Assembly (NCBI RefSeq): GCF_019649015.1
Contig: NZ_BLPI01000001.1
Span: forward strand, 1,835,001 to 1,899,000
Origin: Agarivorans litoreus
Lineage (GTDB): Bacteria; Pseudomonadota; Gammaproteobacteria; Enterobacterales; Celerinatantimonadaceae
DNA: 64,000 nt
Direction of reading: 5' to 3'
Positions 34,917-43,978 of this stretch are shown here, piece by piece (positions within the stretch are counted from its first letter, which is position 1; each line of letters starts with the position of its first letter). The notes under the pieces were generated by a model. The model was given only the letters and a program-made list of their open reading frames with translations. It was not told the DNA's origin and did not search any database. The translations under genes were made by a program, and so were the position numbers.

Positions 34917-35639
34917 ATGCAAATAGCAATTCTTAACTGTGACAGAGTTGATAAGCAACTAGCTGAAAGTTATGGTGAATATCCCGATATGTTCATTGAA
35001 CATTTAAGCGCACAGGATGCACAGCTACAGTTCGAAGTGTTCAATGTACTGAACAGTGAGCTACCTAAGCTAAACCAATTCGATGGTTTTTTGATTACCG
35101 GAAGCAGACACAATGCCTACGATCAACAACCGTGGATTTTGCAATTAATGGCTTGGGTGCAACAATGTGAACAATTACAGCGCCCCCTTGCAGGAATTTG
35201 TTTCGGCCATCAAATTATCGCTCGAGCAATGGGTGGGAAAGTAGAGAAATCAAGCGCTGGCTGGGGTTTGGGCGTGGCTAAAAACACCCTAATTGCTGCA
35301 CCTTCTTGGGCAAACCCCGTTGAGCAAGATAGCTTATCGATATTAGTTAGTCATCAAGACCAAGTAACAGCCCTTCCTAAACAGGCCAAGTTGCTTGCCA
35401 GTAGCGATTTTTGCCCGTACTTTATGTTTGAGCTTGGTCAACATACTTTTGCAATACAAGGACATCCGGAGTTTTCCTCGGGCTATGCCGAAGCATTAGT
35501 CGACAAACGACAAATGATCTTATCGCCAACTCAGTTCGTTCTAGCTAAAACAAGTTTAAAACGTCCGGTAGATGCCGAGTTAGTATTCTCGTGGATCCTG
35601 CAACTTTACCGCTCAGGCATAAATAACCAACAAGCTTAA
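34917..35639 (+). CDS. Class I glutamine amidotransferase-like protein (PuuD candidate)
   Basis: A 240-residue protein with the class I GATase triad: nucleophile Cys in LAGICFGHQIIARAMGG and His/Glu in FAIQGHPEFS. It resembles GMP-synthase-like stand-alone amidotransferases (YfeJ type) rather than the peptidase C26 form of E. coli PuuD. Placed divergently from puuC, with an operator-like motif between them, it may hydrolyse gamma-glutamyl-GABA to glutamate and GABA, the one Puu step with no obvious gene here; this is inference. Start ATG at 34917; a GTG nine bases earlier sits too close to the ribosome site. Confidence 0.8.
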   Translation: MQIAILNCDRVDKQLAESYGEYPDMFIEHLSAQDAQLQFEVFNVLNSELPKLNQFDGFLITGSRHNAYDQQPWILQLMAWVQQCEQLQRPLAGICFGHQIIARAMGGKVEKSSAGWGLGVAKNTLIAAPSWANPVEQDSLSILVSHQDQVTALPKQAKLLASSDFCPYFMFELGQHTFAIQGHPEFSSGYAEALVDKRQMILSPTQFVLAKTSLKRPVDAELVFSWILQLYRSGINNQQA

Positions 35640-35746
35640 GCAAACCAACTGTAAATAAAGGTAAAAGCAGTGCCCCAAGACTCGACAAGGCAATCCAAGC
35701 AACGTTAAATAACAGTATTAACACGGATCGAATAATAGGAAATGGA

Positions 35747-37150
35747 ATGCGTTTGGCTAAATGGACTTGGATAGCGCTAGTTATTACAAGTTTAGGTGCT
35801 TGCAGTATGCACGATACTCCCGCCCACGAGCCCGTTGTTAACTTAACAGCGACTAGCTGGACAAGCGAATATCAGCAAGGGGAATTCAACCAACAGCGCT
35901 TTGAAAAAGCCTTACCTTCTGCCCTACAAACGCTAATTAGCGAAGCATTGGTCAACAATCCCGGATTACAGCAACAAGGATTTGCCCTTGATCAACAACT
36001 GTACCAAGTAAAAATTCAAACCTCGCAAAGCTGGCCCATTGTTGAAGCCTTTTTAACCGGCCAGCGCAGTGGCAGCGATACCAACACTGCCACTCAACTG
36101 CGAGTAGGCCTAGATATAAGCTGGGAAATCGATTGGCTAGGTAAACTTGATGCCTTGCAACAAGCTGCAGTATTAGATGCCAAAGTAAGCTTTGAGCAAT
36201 GGCAACAAGCGCAAATTCGTTTAGCGGCAAATACCGCGCAACAGTGGTATAACGTAATTGAGGCTCAGCAGCAGCAACAGCTCATTGAAGAGCGTTACCA
36301 CAACCTCAAAGCCAACCTGCAAATTATTGAAGAAAGTTACCAAAGCGGTTTAAACAAGGCCTTAGATGTTTACTTAGCGCGCGCTGACTTAAGTGCTTCT
36401 CAAGCTCAGCTAAACTCTCGAAACAATCAACTCATTCAAGCACAGCGCGAGCTAGAGCTGCTGCTTGGTCGCTATCCAGCTGGCGAAATTACTGTTACTG
36501 GTCAGCTTAACGTTCCATTAAACACCATTCCTGCCGGTGTACCTTCTGAGTTGTTGCAACGTCGACACGACATTAAAGCCGCTCAATATCAACTCGCTGC
36601 GGCTGACTTGCGGGTTTATGCCGCTTATAGAGATCGCTTCCCTAGCCTCACCCTCACCGCCAGCGGCGGTGGGCAAAGCAGCCAACTCAATCAGCTAGTT
36701 AATGGCGAATCATTAGTGTGGTCTTTGTTTGCTGGCGTTGCCGCACCAATTTTTGATGCAGCCCGCCGCGAAAACCAACAACTCAAGCAATATGCAATAG
36801 CCCAGGGTCTAAACTCTGCTTATTTAGAAAAAGTACTAGCTAGTTTTGGCGAAGTAGAAAAAAGCCTCTCACTAGAGCCAAATCTTTACCAAAATGCCCT
36901 GTTGTTAGCCACGGCAGCGGAAGACTCCAAACAAGCGGAGTCTCTGGCCTTTGAAAATTACCTAGCGGGTTTAAATGGATACGTCACGGTGCTGGAGTCT
37001 CAACGGCGCGCCTTTGATGCGCAAAGTAGCGCCATTAGCGCACTTAATTTGCAGCTTCAAAATCGCATAGCGCTTTATCTCGCCTTAGGCGGTCATCTCG
37101 AACAAGCGCAAACCACGCGTGAGGCTTTTGCCTCCGAGCCTTTATTTTAA
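35747..37150 (+). CDS. Outer-membrane efflux lipoprotein (TolC/NodT family)
   Basis: A 467-residue OMF protein with a lipoprotein signal (lipobox LGAC, Cys19). Two repeated OEP domains follow; the typical motifs include LISEALVNNPGLQQQGFALDQQLYQVKIQ, WEIDWLGKLDALQQAA and SELLQRRHDIKAAQYQLAAADLRVYAAYRDRFPSLTLTASGG. It forms the outer-membrane channel of the tripartite pump encoded with the next two genes. Confidence 0.92.
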   Translation: MRLAKWTWIALVITSLGACSMHDTPAHEPVVNLTATSWTSEYQQGEFNQQRFEKALPSALQTLISEALVNNPGLQQQGFALDQQLYQVKIQTSQSWPIVEAFLTGQRSGSDTNTATQLRVGLDISWEIDWLGKLDALQQAAVLDAKVSFEQWQQAQIRLAANTAQQWYNVIEAQQQQQLIEERYHNLKANLQIIEESYQSGLNKALDVYLARADLSASQAQLNSRNNQLIQAQRELELLLGRYPAGEITVTGQLNVPLNTIPAGVPSELLQRRHDIKAAQYQLAAADLRVYAAYRDRFPSLTLTASGGGQSSQLNQLVNGESLVWSLFAGVAAPIFDAARRENQQLKQYAIAQGLNSAYLEKVLASFGEVEKSLSLEPNLYQNALLLATAAEDSKQAESLAFENYLAGLNGYVTVLESQRRAFDAQSSAISALNLQLQNRIALYLALGGHLEQAQTTREAFASEPLF

Positions 37151-37166
37151 TGGAGCATTGCTATAT

Positions 37167-38330
37167 ATGGCCAAACTGATACGACTTAGCCTGCCACTGC
37201 TGGTAATTATTGCTGGCATAATGATTAGCCAGTATATCAAGGCAAACAAGCCACAGGCTCAACGTAAACCGCAAGCGGAAATCGCTAAACTTGCTGTAGA
37301 GGTAAGCCCACTAACCTTGCAAAGTTATCAAGCCAGCGTAAGCTCGTTTGGCACGATTCGCCCGCACACCGAAAGCAACCTAGTTGCTCAGGTTTCAGGT
37401 AGCATCACCTATGTCTCGGATAATTTTCGTGAAGGCGCGTTTTTCGAAAAAGACGAAGTGCTACTTAAAATTGATGCCAGAGATTACCAAAATGCCATTA
37501 CCATCGCCGAAGCAGAGTTACAAACCAGCCAGCTACAATTAGTCGAAGAGCAAGCCAAAGTAGAACAAGCACTGCGTGACTGGAAACGCCTTGGTAAAGG
37601 AAAACCGGCTAATGATTTAGTATTACGCAAACCCCAATTGGCCGCTCAAGAAGCTTTAGTCGCCTCAGCTAAAGCCAAGTTAACCCGCGCCAAGTTAGAT
37701 CTAGAGCGCACCGTAATTCGTGCCAGCTACGCCGGAAGGATTTTAGCAAGGAATGTCGAGCTGGGTGAATACGTAAGTAGCGGTAAAAACCTCGCCAGCA
37801 GCTACGCTGTCGATTATTTGGAAGTACGATTGCCACTTAGCTTAAACCAGCAAAGTGTATTAAACATTCCCGAAAACTATCGCCGTAAACAAAATCCAAG
37901 CAATAAACCACTGGTAGATTTAAGTAGCAACGTTGGTGCCCAAGAATATCATTGGCAGGCGCAAGTAGAGCGCAGTGAAGCCGCACTTGACAGCGCCAGC
38001 AGACAACTCTTTGTTGTGGCAAAAATTGATGACCCCTTCGGCCCAGCCAACGAAAACAAACCGGCGCTTAAAATTGGCCAATTTGTTAGTGCAAAAATCA
38101 AGGGGAAAATCTTAGATGAGGTATTTATTATCCCTCGCAGCGCTCTCTATTCGGGGCAACAAGTGATTGTATTGGAAGACGGATTACTACAAAGAAAATC
38201 AGTCAATATTCTGTGGCAAGACCAGCAAAGTTATATTGTGAAAGGCGGCATTGAAGCTGGCCAGTTGTTAGTAACCACACCACTTGGCAGAGTCATTAGT
38301 GGCACACCAGCCAAGCCCATAGGAGCCTAA
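37167..38330 (+). CDS. RND periplasmic adaptor subunit
   Basis: A 387-residue HlyD-type adaptor: N-terminal membrane anchor (LIRLSLPLLVIIAGIMISQYI), lipoyl halves (RPHTESNLVAQVSGSITYVSDNFREGAFFEKDEVLLKID and RASYAGRILARNVELGEYVSSG) and beta-barrel region. I chose the ATG at 37167 (GGAG upstream), since an earlier in-frame start overlaps the OMF gene extensively. It joins the outer-membrane channel to the transporter encoded next. Confidence 0.9.
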   Translation: MAKLIRLSLPLLVIIAGIMISQYIKANKPQAQRKPQAEIAKLAVEVSPLTLQSYQASVSSFGTIRPHTESNLVAQVSGSITYVSDNFREGAFFEKDEVLLKIDARDYQNAITIAEAELQTSQLQLVEEQAKVEQALRDWKRLGKGKPANDLVLRKPQLAAQEALVASAKAKLTRAKLDLERTVIRASYAGRILARNVELGEYVSSGKNLASSYAVDYLEVRLPLSLNQQSVLNIPENYRRKQNPSNKPLVDLSSNVGAQEYHWQAQVERSEAALDSASRQLFVVAKIDDPFGPANENKPALKIGQFVSAKIKGKILDEVFIIPRSALYSGQQVIVLEDGLLQRKSVNILWQDQQSYIVKGGIEAGQLLVTTPLGRVISGTPAKPIGA

Positions 38331-38389
38331 AGCATGCAGCAAACTCGAATACGTGCAGCCTTGCTTAAGCGATTAGGGGGTCACCTACT

Positions 38390-41300
38390 ATGCATGGACT
38401 AATAGCTTGGTTCACCCGTAATCACGTTGCAGCTAATTTGCTAATGGTGCTAATTGTTGGACTAGGTTTGTACTCGGCTAAATTTCGATTACCGCTAGAA
38501 GTTTTCCCAGAATTCGAACTTGATATGGTCAATGTGAGCATTGCTCTGCCCGGCTCCAGCCCAGAAGAAAGCGAAGAAAGCTTAGCCATTCGAATTGAAG
38601 AAGCGATCAGCGATATTGAAGGGATTGATCAAATATCTTCGGTTTCACAAGAAGGCGCTGCGCGGGTGAGCGCCGAGATCAACTCTCACTACGACACTCG
38701 TGATGTAATGAACGATATTAAATCACGCATCGATGCCATTAATACCTTTCCCAGTGATGCTGAGCGCCCCGTGGTTAGCCTTACCCAGCGTAAGCGAGAA
38801 ACCATTACCGTGGCCGTATCTGGGGACTTAACTCATAGCGAATTGCGCTTAGTAGCAGAATCGATTCGTGATGAATTATTGCAGCTGCCTGAGCTAACCC
38901 AAGTTGAATTGGATTCGGTAGCTCCTTACGAAATCTCCATCGAAGTCTCAGAGCAAAAGCTACGCGAATATGGTCTAGAGCTAAGTAAAGTTGCTCAAAC
39001 CATTAGCCAAGCCTCGTTCGATTTATCTGCAGGTTCAGTAAAAACCCAAGGCGGTGAGATACTACTGCGCACCAAAGGCCAAGCTTATGTAGGTGATGAG
39101 TTTGCCAACTTGCTAATTATTAGCCGCGCCGACGGCACCCGCATTCGCTTATCCGACATTGCCACGGTGGTGGATGGTTTTGAAGAAACCCCCATCGAGA
39201 ACCGCTTCAATAACCAACCCGCGGTGATGATCGAGGTTTACCGAGTTGGCGACCAAAGTGCTATTGCCATCTCGGATGCAGTGAAGCAATACATTAGCAA
39301 CAAGCAACCGTATTTACCGCAGGGGATCTCACTAAACTATTGGCGAGACAGCGCTAAAATAGTAAAAGCACGTTTGAACACCTTAAAAAATAGTGCCATT
39401 CAAGGTTGTTTATTAGTGGCCTTATTGCTGGCTATTTTCCTGCGACCCGCCATCGCAGTATGGGTGTGTATCGGCATTCCCATTAGCTTTATGGGTGGCT
39501 TATTGCTCATGCCGACCCTGGACGTTACCATCAATATCATCTCGCTGTTTGCCTTTATCATGGTATTGGGGATCTTAGTAGACGATGCCATTGTCACCGG
39601 CGAGAATATTTATACCCACCTAAAAGCGGGTGAAGAACCGCTACACGCTGCCATTAAAGGCACCCAAGAAGTCGCCGTACCAGTGACTTTTGGCGTGCTT
39701 ACCACCATTGCCGCCTTTATGCCATTGATGATGATTGATGGGGTGCGAGGCAAAATATTTGCGCAAATCCCACTGATTGTTATTCCGGTGCTACTGTTTT
39801 CTTTGGTGGAATCAAAATTAATTCTGCCCGCCCATCTAAAACACATAAAACCTGCCAGTAAAAATCCCGGGCGCTTTAGTTATTGGCAAAACCGTTTCGC
39901 CAACGGCTTTGAAGCGGCTATTTTAAAGTTTTATAAACCGCTGCTAAAGGCCGCCCTATCTCGACGACTACTAAGCGCCGCCATTGCCATTAGTATTTTT
40001 GTAGTGGTGTTATCTTTAGCCACCGCTGGCTGGGTGCGTTTTATTTTCTTCCCTAGGGTGCCTAGTGAAACCGCCCGCGCCACCTTAGTTATGCCTGCGG
40101 GAACCGCCTTTAATACCACCGACGATTACGTTAATCGAATGCTAACGGCTGCCTTAGCGTTACAAGAAAAATACCGTGACCAAGAGACTGGCGATAGCGT
40201 TATTTTGAATATTTTGGCCACCAGTGGTTCTAGCGGTGGCTCGGGCAGTGGCCAAAGCAATAGAGGCCGAGTGATATTTGAAATAGAACCGCCCGAATCA
40301 CGCACCAACCCAATTAGCAGTGGCGATTTAGTCAGAGAATGGCGACAACTTATCGGTAGCCTGCCTGGCGCAGAAAGTTTGACCTTTAGAGCCGAAATAG
40401 GCCGCGGAGGTTCGCCCTTAGATGTGCAATTCAGCAGTAACGATTTTGCAGCGATGGCGCAGGTGGCCAAGCTTACCAAACAAAAACTACAAGAATACCC
40501 CGCGGTATTTGATGTAGAAGACAGCTTGGCCGACGGTAAACTAGAACTACAACTCAACATTAAGCCGCAAGCCCAAGCGTTAGGCTTGAGCTTAAATGAT
40601 TTAGCCCAGCAAGTAAGAAGTGCGTTTTTTGGTTATCAAGTACAGCGCATTCAGCGTGGCCGTGAGGATGTAAAAGTATACGTTCGCTACCCCGCCAGCG
40701 AACGCCGCTCTCAATACAACCTCAATAACATGCTTATTCGCACCCCAGATGGGGCCGAGTTACCGTTTAGTGAAGTAGCCAGCGTCACTCCTTCGCAAAG
40801 CCCAGCTACCATTACTCGCATAGACCGCTTACGCACCCAAAACATTCGGGCCGATGTGAACAAAGAGCAAGCCAATATTGAGGTGATAAAAACAGAACTA
40901 CAGCAGTGGCTAAACCAAACCTTAGTAGCCTATCCACAGGTAAACGCTAGCCTAGAAGGCGAAGCCAAAGAACAACGAGAATCCTTTACCAGTTTAGGCT
41001 TTGGCTTGTTGTTTGTGCTGTTTGTTATCTACGGTTTACTAGCGATTCCATTTGGCTCCTACTGGCAACCCTTAGTAGTTATGTCGATCATCCCCTATGG
41101 CGCAGTGGGTGCAGTATTAGGTCACATGATTATGGGCATGCCATTAACCATTATGAGCATGATGGGCATGTTGGCACTGACCGGTGTAGTAGTAAACGAC
41201 AGCCTAGTATTGGTGGACTACATTAATCGCCAACGTAAAAAAGGGGTGGACTTAATGAGCGCGGTAGCCAATGCCGGCGTGGCCCGTTTTAGAGCAGTAA

Positions 41301-41533
41301 TACTCACCTCGCTCACCACTTTTGCAGGTTTGATGCCGCTGATTTTCGAGAAAAGTACCCAAGCTCAATTTTTGATCCCTATGGCGGTATCATTAGGCTT
41401 TGGCATTATCTTCGCCACCATGATCACTTTGTTGATTGTGCCAGTTAACTACCTGTTGTTAGAAGACGCCCAACGAGCACTGAAACAAGCCAAGCAGTGG
41501 TGGCTGCGCGGATTTGAATCTCCAAGTAATTAA
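38390..41533 (+). CDS. RND efflux transporter, inner-membrane
   Basis: A 1047-residue AcrB-superfamily permease with two repeated halves. Motifs: IRLSDIATVVDGFEETPIENRF, FAFIMVLGILVDDAIVTGENI (TM4 acidic residues for proton relay) and MMGMLALTGVVVNDSLVLVDYI. GGGGG lies nine bases before the start. Last gene of the OMF-MFP-RND operon. Substrate unknown. It is followed by MITE copy 4. Confidence 0.93.
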   Translation: MHGLIAWFTRNHVAANLLMVLIVGLGLYSAKFRLPLEVFPEFELDMVNVSIALPGSSPEESEESLAIRIEEAISDIEGIDQISSVSQEGAARVSAEINSHYDTRDVMNDIKSRIDAINTFPSDAERPVVSLTQRKRETITVAVSGDLTHSELRLVAESIRDELLQLPELTQVELDSVAPYEISIEVSEQKLREYGLELSKVAQTISQASFDLSAGSVKTQGGEILLRTKGQAYVGDEFANLLIISRADGTRIRLSDIATVVDGFEETPIENRFNNQPAVMIEVYRVGDQSAIAISDAVKQYISNKQPYLPQGISLNYWRDSAKIVKARLNTLKNSAIQGCLLVALLLAIFLRPAIAVWVCIGIPISFMGGLLLMPTLDVTINIISLFAFIMVLGILVDDAIVTGENIYTHLKAGEEPLHAAIKGTQEVAVPVTFGVLTTIAAFMPLMMIDGVRGKIFAQIPLIVIPVLLFSLVESKLILPAHLKHIKPASKNPGRFSYWQNRFANGFEAAILKFYKPLLKAALSRRLLSAAIAISIFVVVLSLATAGWVRFIFFPRVPSETARATLVMPAGTAFNTTDDYVNRMLTAALALQEKYRDQETGDSVILNILATSGSSGGSGSGQSNRGRVIFEIEPPESRTNPISSGDLVREWRQLIGSLPGAESLTFRAEIGRGGSPLDVQFSSNDFAAMAQVAKLTKQKLQEYPAVFDVEDSLADGKLELQLNIKPQAQALGLSLNDLAQQVRSAFFGYQVQRIQRGREDVKVYVRYPASERRSQYNLNNMLIRTPDGAELPFSEVASVTPSQSPATITRIDRLRTQNIRADVNKEQANIEVIKTELQQWLNQTLVAYPQVNASLEGEAKEQRESFTSLGFGLLFVLFVIYGLLAIPFGSYWQPLVVMSIIPYGAVGAVLGHMIMGMPLTIMSMMGMLALTGVVVNDSLVLVDYINRQRKKGVDLMSAVANAGVARFRAVILTSLTTFAGLMPLIFEKSTQAQFLIPMAVSLGFGIIFATMITLLIVPVNYLLLEDAQRALKQAKQWWLRGFESPSN

Positions 41534-41573
41534 ACCAAATGGCGCAGCTCAAGCAAAAAAGGAATTAGCTTAA

Positions 41574-41841
41574 CTAGGGTCTGTTGAACTTTGGTGTTGA
41601 AGTTTTGCTCGAGATAAGCGGGCTTTAATCGCGGCGAGCACTTAGAAGCCTAGTGGGCTAAGCAAGAAGTGCTTAACAAAGAGTAAAGTTCGCTTACCCG
41701 AACCCTTCGGGCAGCATTTCTTAGCCATTTATTCAGCGTTAGCGAGTGATTATTAAGCACACTTAACTGCACCACTCACTGCCTTGCCTAAATGGCTAAT
41801 AAATTGCTGCAAAAACCATCAGCAAAGATCAACAGACCCTA
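41574..41841 (+). mobile_element. MITE copy 4
   Basis: Same element and orientation as copies 1 and 3. The left end is CTAGGGTCTGTTGA followed by one change (ACTTTG); the right end finishes AACAGACCCTAA, so the outer base differs from the CTAG of the other copies while the TA is kept. It sits between the convergent ends of the RND operon and the HDOD gene. Confidence 0.9.
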
Positions 41842-41870
41842 ATCCCTTTTTAATTTTAAGTGGCAAGTAC

Positions 41871-42695
41871 TTAAGCCAAGCTGCTTGCAACCATTTGCTG
41901 ACCTTGCTCCACCGCCTCTGCAATAAATTCAGCTACTTTATCTTTATTCACACCAACAACTTCACATAAAGGTGCGGGCAAATTATTAGCCACCAACTCA
42001 CTACTTAACCCTGCATTGAGTGCGTGGTGAGCGAAAATGGCGAGGCGAATCAATACTGCTGGCTTAGACACCTCTTCAAAATCCATAGGATTAAGCTGCT
42101 GCTCGATAGCATCAGTGATGACTGGAGAAAAGTTCCAACGACGCGCAAGTTCTCCTCCAATTTGCGCGTAATCTAAACCTAGGGTTTGGCGTTGCGCCGA
42201 CACCCGCGTTTCTCCAGTTTCTAAGCTCAACTCAATTAAGCCCGCTTCTTCGGGTGTTGCACTGGCTATTAGTAGCTCACCAAAGTTGTGTAACATGCCG
42301 CAGGTAAAAGCCATTTCTGGTTCTATATCAGTGCTTTTCGCCAAGGCTTGCGCCAACAACGCCACATACATGGCTTGGCTCCAGAATTGCTGTTGATCAA
42401 AGTTTTTACTTGGCATCATGCCATTTAAACCCGCTGCAACCACTAATGAACGGACCCGCTTTAAGCCAAGGCGAATCGCTGCAGCTTCAATAGAATCTAT
42501 CTGCTTAATGCCACGAAATGCTGCCGAATTAGCCATCTTCAAAACATTCGCGCCTAAAGATTGGTCCGTCGCCAGCTTTTTACCTAATTGATGTAAATCG
42601 ACATTCTCGTCGTTAATGCTGGTTAGCAATTCCTGCATAATTTGCGGCATCACCGGTAGTTTTTTTACCTGCTGGAAAAAGGCTTCCAGTTCCAT
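41871..42695 (-). CDS. HDOD domain protein
   Basis: A 274-residue single-domain HDOD protein (PVMPQIMQELLTSINDENVDLHQLGKKLATDQSLGANVLKMANSAAFRG at the start; MAFTCGMLHNFGELLI in the middle). HDOD proteins are signalling scaffolds related to HD phosphohydrolases but usually without catalytic metal residues. Start ATG at 42695 with GGGAG six bases upstream. No fused GGDEF/EAL domain. Target unknown. Confidence 0.87.
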   Translation of the reverse strand: MELEAFFQQVKKLPVMPQIMQELLTSINDENVDLHQLGKKLATDQSLGANVLKMANSAAFRGIKQIDSIEAAAIRLGLKRVRSLVVAAGLNGMMPSKNFDQQQFWSQAMYVALLAQALAKSTDIEPEMAFTCGMLHNFGELLIASATPEEAGLIELSLETGETRVSAQRQTLGLDYAQIGGELARRWNFSPVITDAIEQQLNPMDFEEVSKPAVLIRLAIFAHHALNAGLSSELVANNLPAPLCEVVGVNKDKVAEFIAEAVEQGQQMVASSLA

Positions 42696-42740
42696 GGAAT
42701 ACTCCCTAAAAATAATGTGAAGCACTGCATGCTTTCACGT

Positions 42741-42755
42741 ACCAATTGGTCAAAA
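42741..42755. promoter_or_regulatory. ACCAATTGGT palindrome upstream of HDOD gene
   Basis: A perfect 10-bp palindrome followed by CAAAA, in the promoter region of the HDOD gene. It contains ATTGGTCAA, which recurs reversed as TTGACCAAT in the pntA promoter at 54113. Confidence 0.3.
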
Positions 42756-42865
42756 AATAAGCGTCATTTCACATCGGTGCAACAAGTTGACTTGTTTATC
42801 ACCAAATTGACCCACACTGAATCTTATATGCAGATTAGTTTGACCTTATAGGCGCAGAAAATACA

Positions 42866-43078
42866 GTGACGATCGCACAAAATGACAGGAAAACTTGGCC
42901 GAGCTGTAAACCTATTACGCAAGGTTTATCACAACAGGAACTAAAAGAATTAATTTTAGGAAACAAAACCTTAGATTATGGTTCATGGCTACATTGCTTA
43001 GGTGCAGAGCGCTTGGTTGACGAGCAAGAATACCCCAGTGCCAGCCAAGCGCATATTGTCAGTGATGCCTTAGCGTAA
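42866..43078 (+). CDS. Hypothetical small protein (70 residues)
   Basis: A GTG-initiated ORF encoding MTIAQNDRKTWPSCKPITQG.. QHELK-like helical residues with no family I recognise. There is no good ribosome site and its end overlaps the TetR gene by nine bases in convergent orientation. It lies in the short gap between the HDOD and TetR genes. It could be a real small protein or a chance ORF. Confidence 0.4.
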   Translation: MTIAQNDRKTWPSCKPITQGLSQQELKELILGNKTLDYGSWLHCLGAERLVDEQEYPSASQAHIVSDALA

Positions 43079-43726
43079 AAACTGCTCAGGCACATCTTCT
43101 AACAACACCATTTTACGTATTTGATTTAAATTTACTTGATACCAAGTGAACTGGTGTAAGTGCTCTTCTGGACTACAACCAATCGTTCCCGCCATAAAGT
43201 TTCGAGTAAAGCTATACAAATACAAACAAATACTGGTTAGCGCTTCGTCATCCCATGTTGAACCATTTTCTCTGAACGAAAGTTTAGTATGCTGCATAAC
43301 AATATCGCGATGCCAACTTTCCATGGCCTTAAAATCTTTATCATGTGTAAACAACTCATGAAAACTGACTAACATTATTTCAGTTTCTGGTAATTCATTA
43401 ATGAGTATTTGAGCACTGTCTTTATATTCAACGATATTACCATTAGCTTGGCGAAGGTTACGTTCCTCTACCACTGTTTGCACTTTCTTAAACCAGCGAA
43501 GAGCCAATTCAAAAAAAATCGCTTCCTTGTTCTTAAAGAAACGATATAACGATGCGATATCAATCTGAGCATGCTGTGCAATTAAATTGGTATTTACCGA
43601 TGCCATGCCCTGCTCTTTAATCAGAGACAAGGTACTGTCTAAGATATGTTCCACTAGCCGCCTGGTTCGCTCTTGGCTTGGCTGCTTGCGCATCGCCAAA
43701 TGGTCAGGTACGACATAGTTTTCCAT
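43070..43726 (-). CDS. TetR family transcriptional regulator
   Basis: A 218-residue regulator. The N-terminal TetR helix-turn-helix is clear: RRLVEHILDSTLSLIKEQGMASVNTNLIAQHAQIDIASLYRFFKNKEAIFFELA. The C-terminal ligand domain is variable and gives no ligand. The ATG at 43726 (AGAGG upstream) is preferred over a GTG two codons earlier. It is divergent from argA with about 250 bases between, where TGACT-CATT-AGTCA (43933-43946) could be an operator. Confidence 0.87.
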   Translation of the reverse strand: MENYVVPDHLAMRKQPSQERTRRLVEHILDSTLSLIKEQGMASVNTNLIAQHAQIDIASLYRFFKNKEAIFFELALRWFKKVQTVVEERNLRQANGNIVEYKDSAQILINELPETEIMLVSFHELFTHDKDFKAMESWHRDIVMQHTKLSFRENGSTWDDEALTSICLYLYSFTRNFMAGTIGCSPEEHLHQFTWYQVNLNQIRKMVLLEDVPEQFLR

Positions 43727-43932
43727 AGACACCTCTTATTGATAAATAACATAAACCAATTTTCGTCAGCTAATCCAGATTTAATCAAGCCTAGCTGAGA
43801 TAATACAGCAGCTTATACTCCACAAACCCAAACTAAACAACTCTTACGCAGCATAACTGTGTATAAGTTTTGTCAACATGAAAAACTTATTGCTCGACAA
43901 TGCTAAGGAATATGCAACAATACGAAAATATT

Positions 43933-43946
43933 TGACTCATTAGTCA
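43933..43946. promoter_or_regulatory. Inverted repeat in the TetR/argA divergent region
   Basis: TGACT-CATT-AGTCA, a 5-bp inverted repeat about 33 bases upstream of the argA start and in a typical TetR operator position. An ArgR box could not be recognised. Confidence 0.35.
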
Positions 43947-43978
43947 GATCTAACAACTAGTTATTCACGGAGAAGAAT

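Noticed and set aside
40126-40560. 144-codon antisense ORF in the second RND transporter
   Set aside because: Antisense to a clear coding region; Leu/Ser-rich composition is typical of shadow frames.
43850-43978. ArgR boxes before argA
   Set aside because: No pair of sites resembling the AT-rich ArgR consensus could be aligned with confidence.
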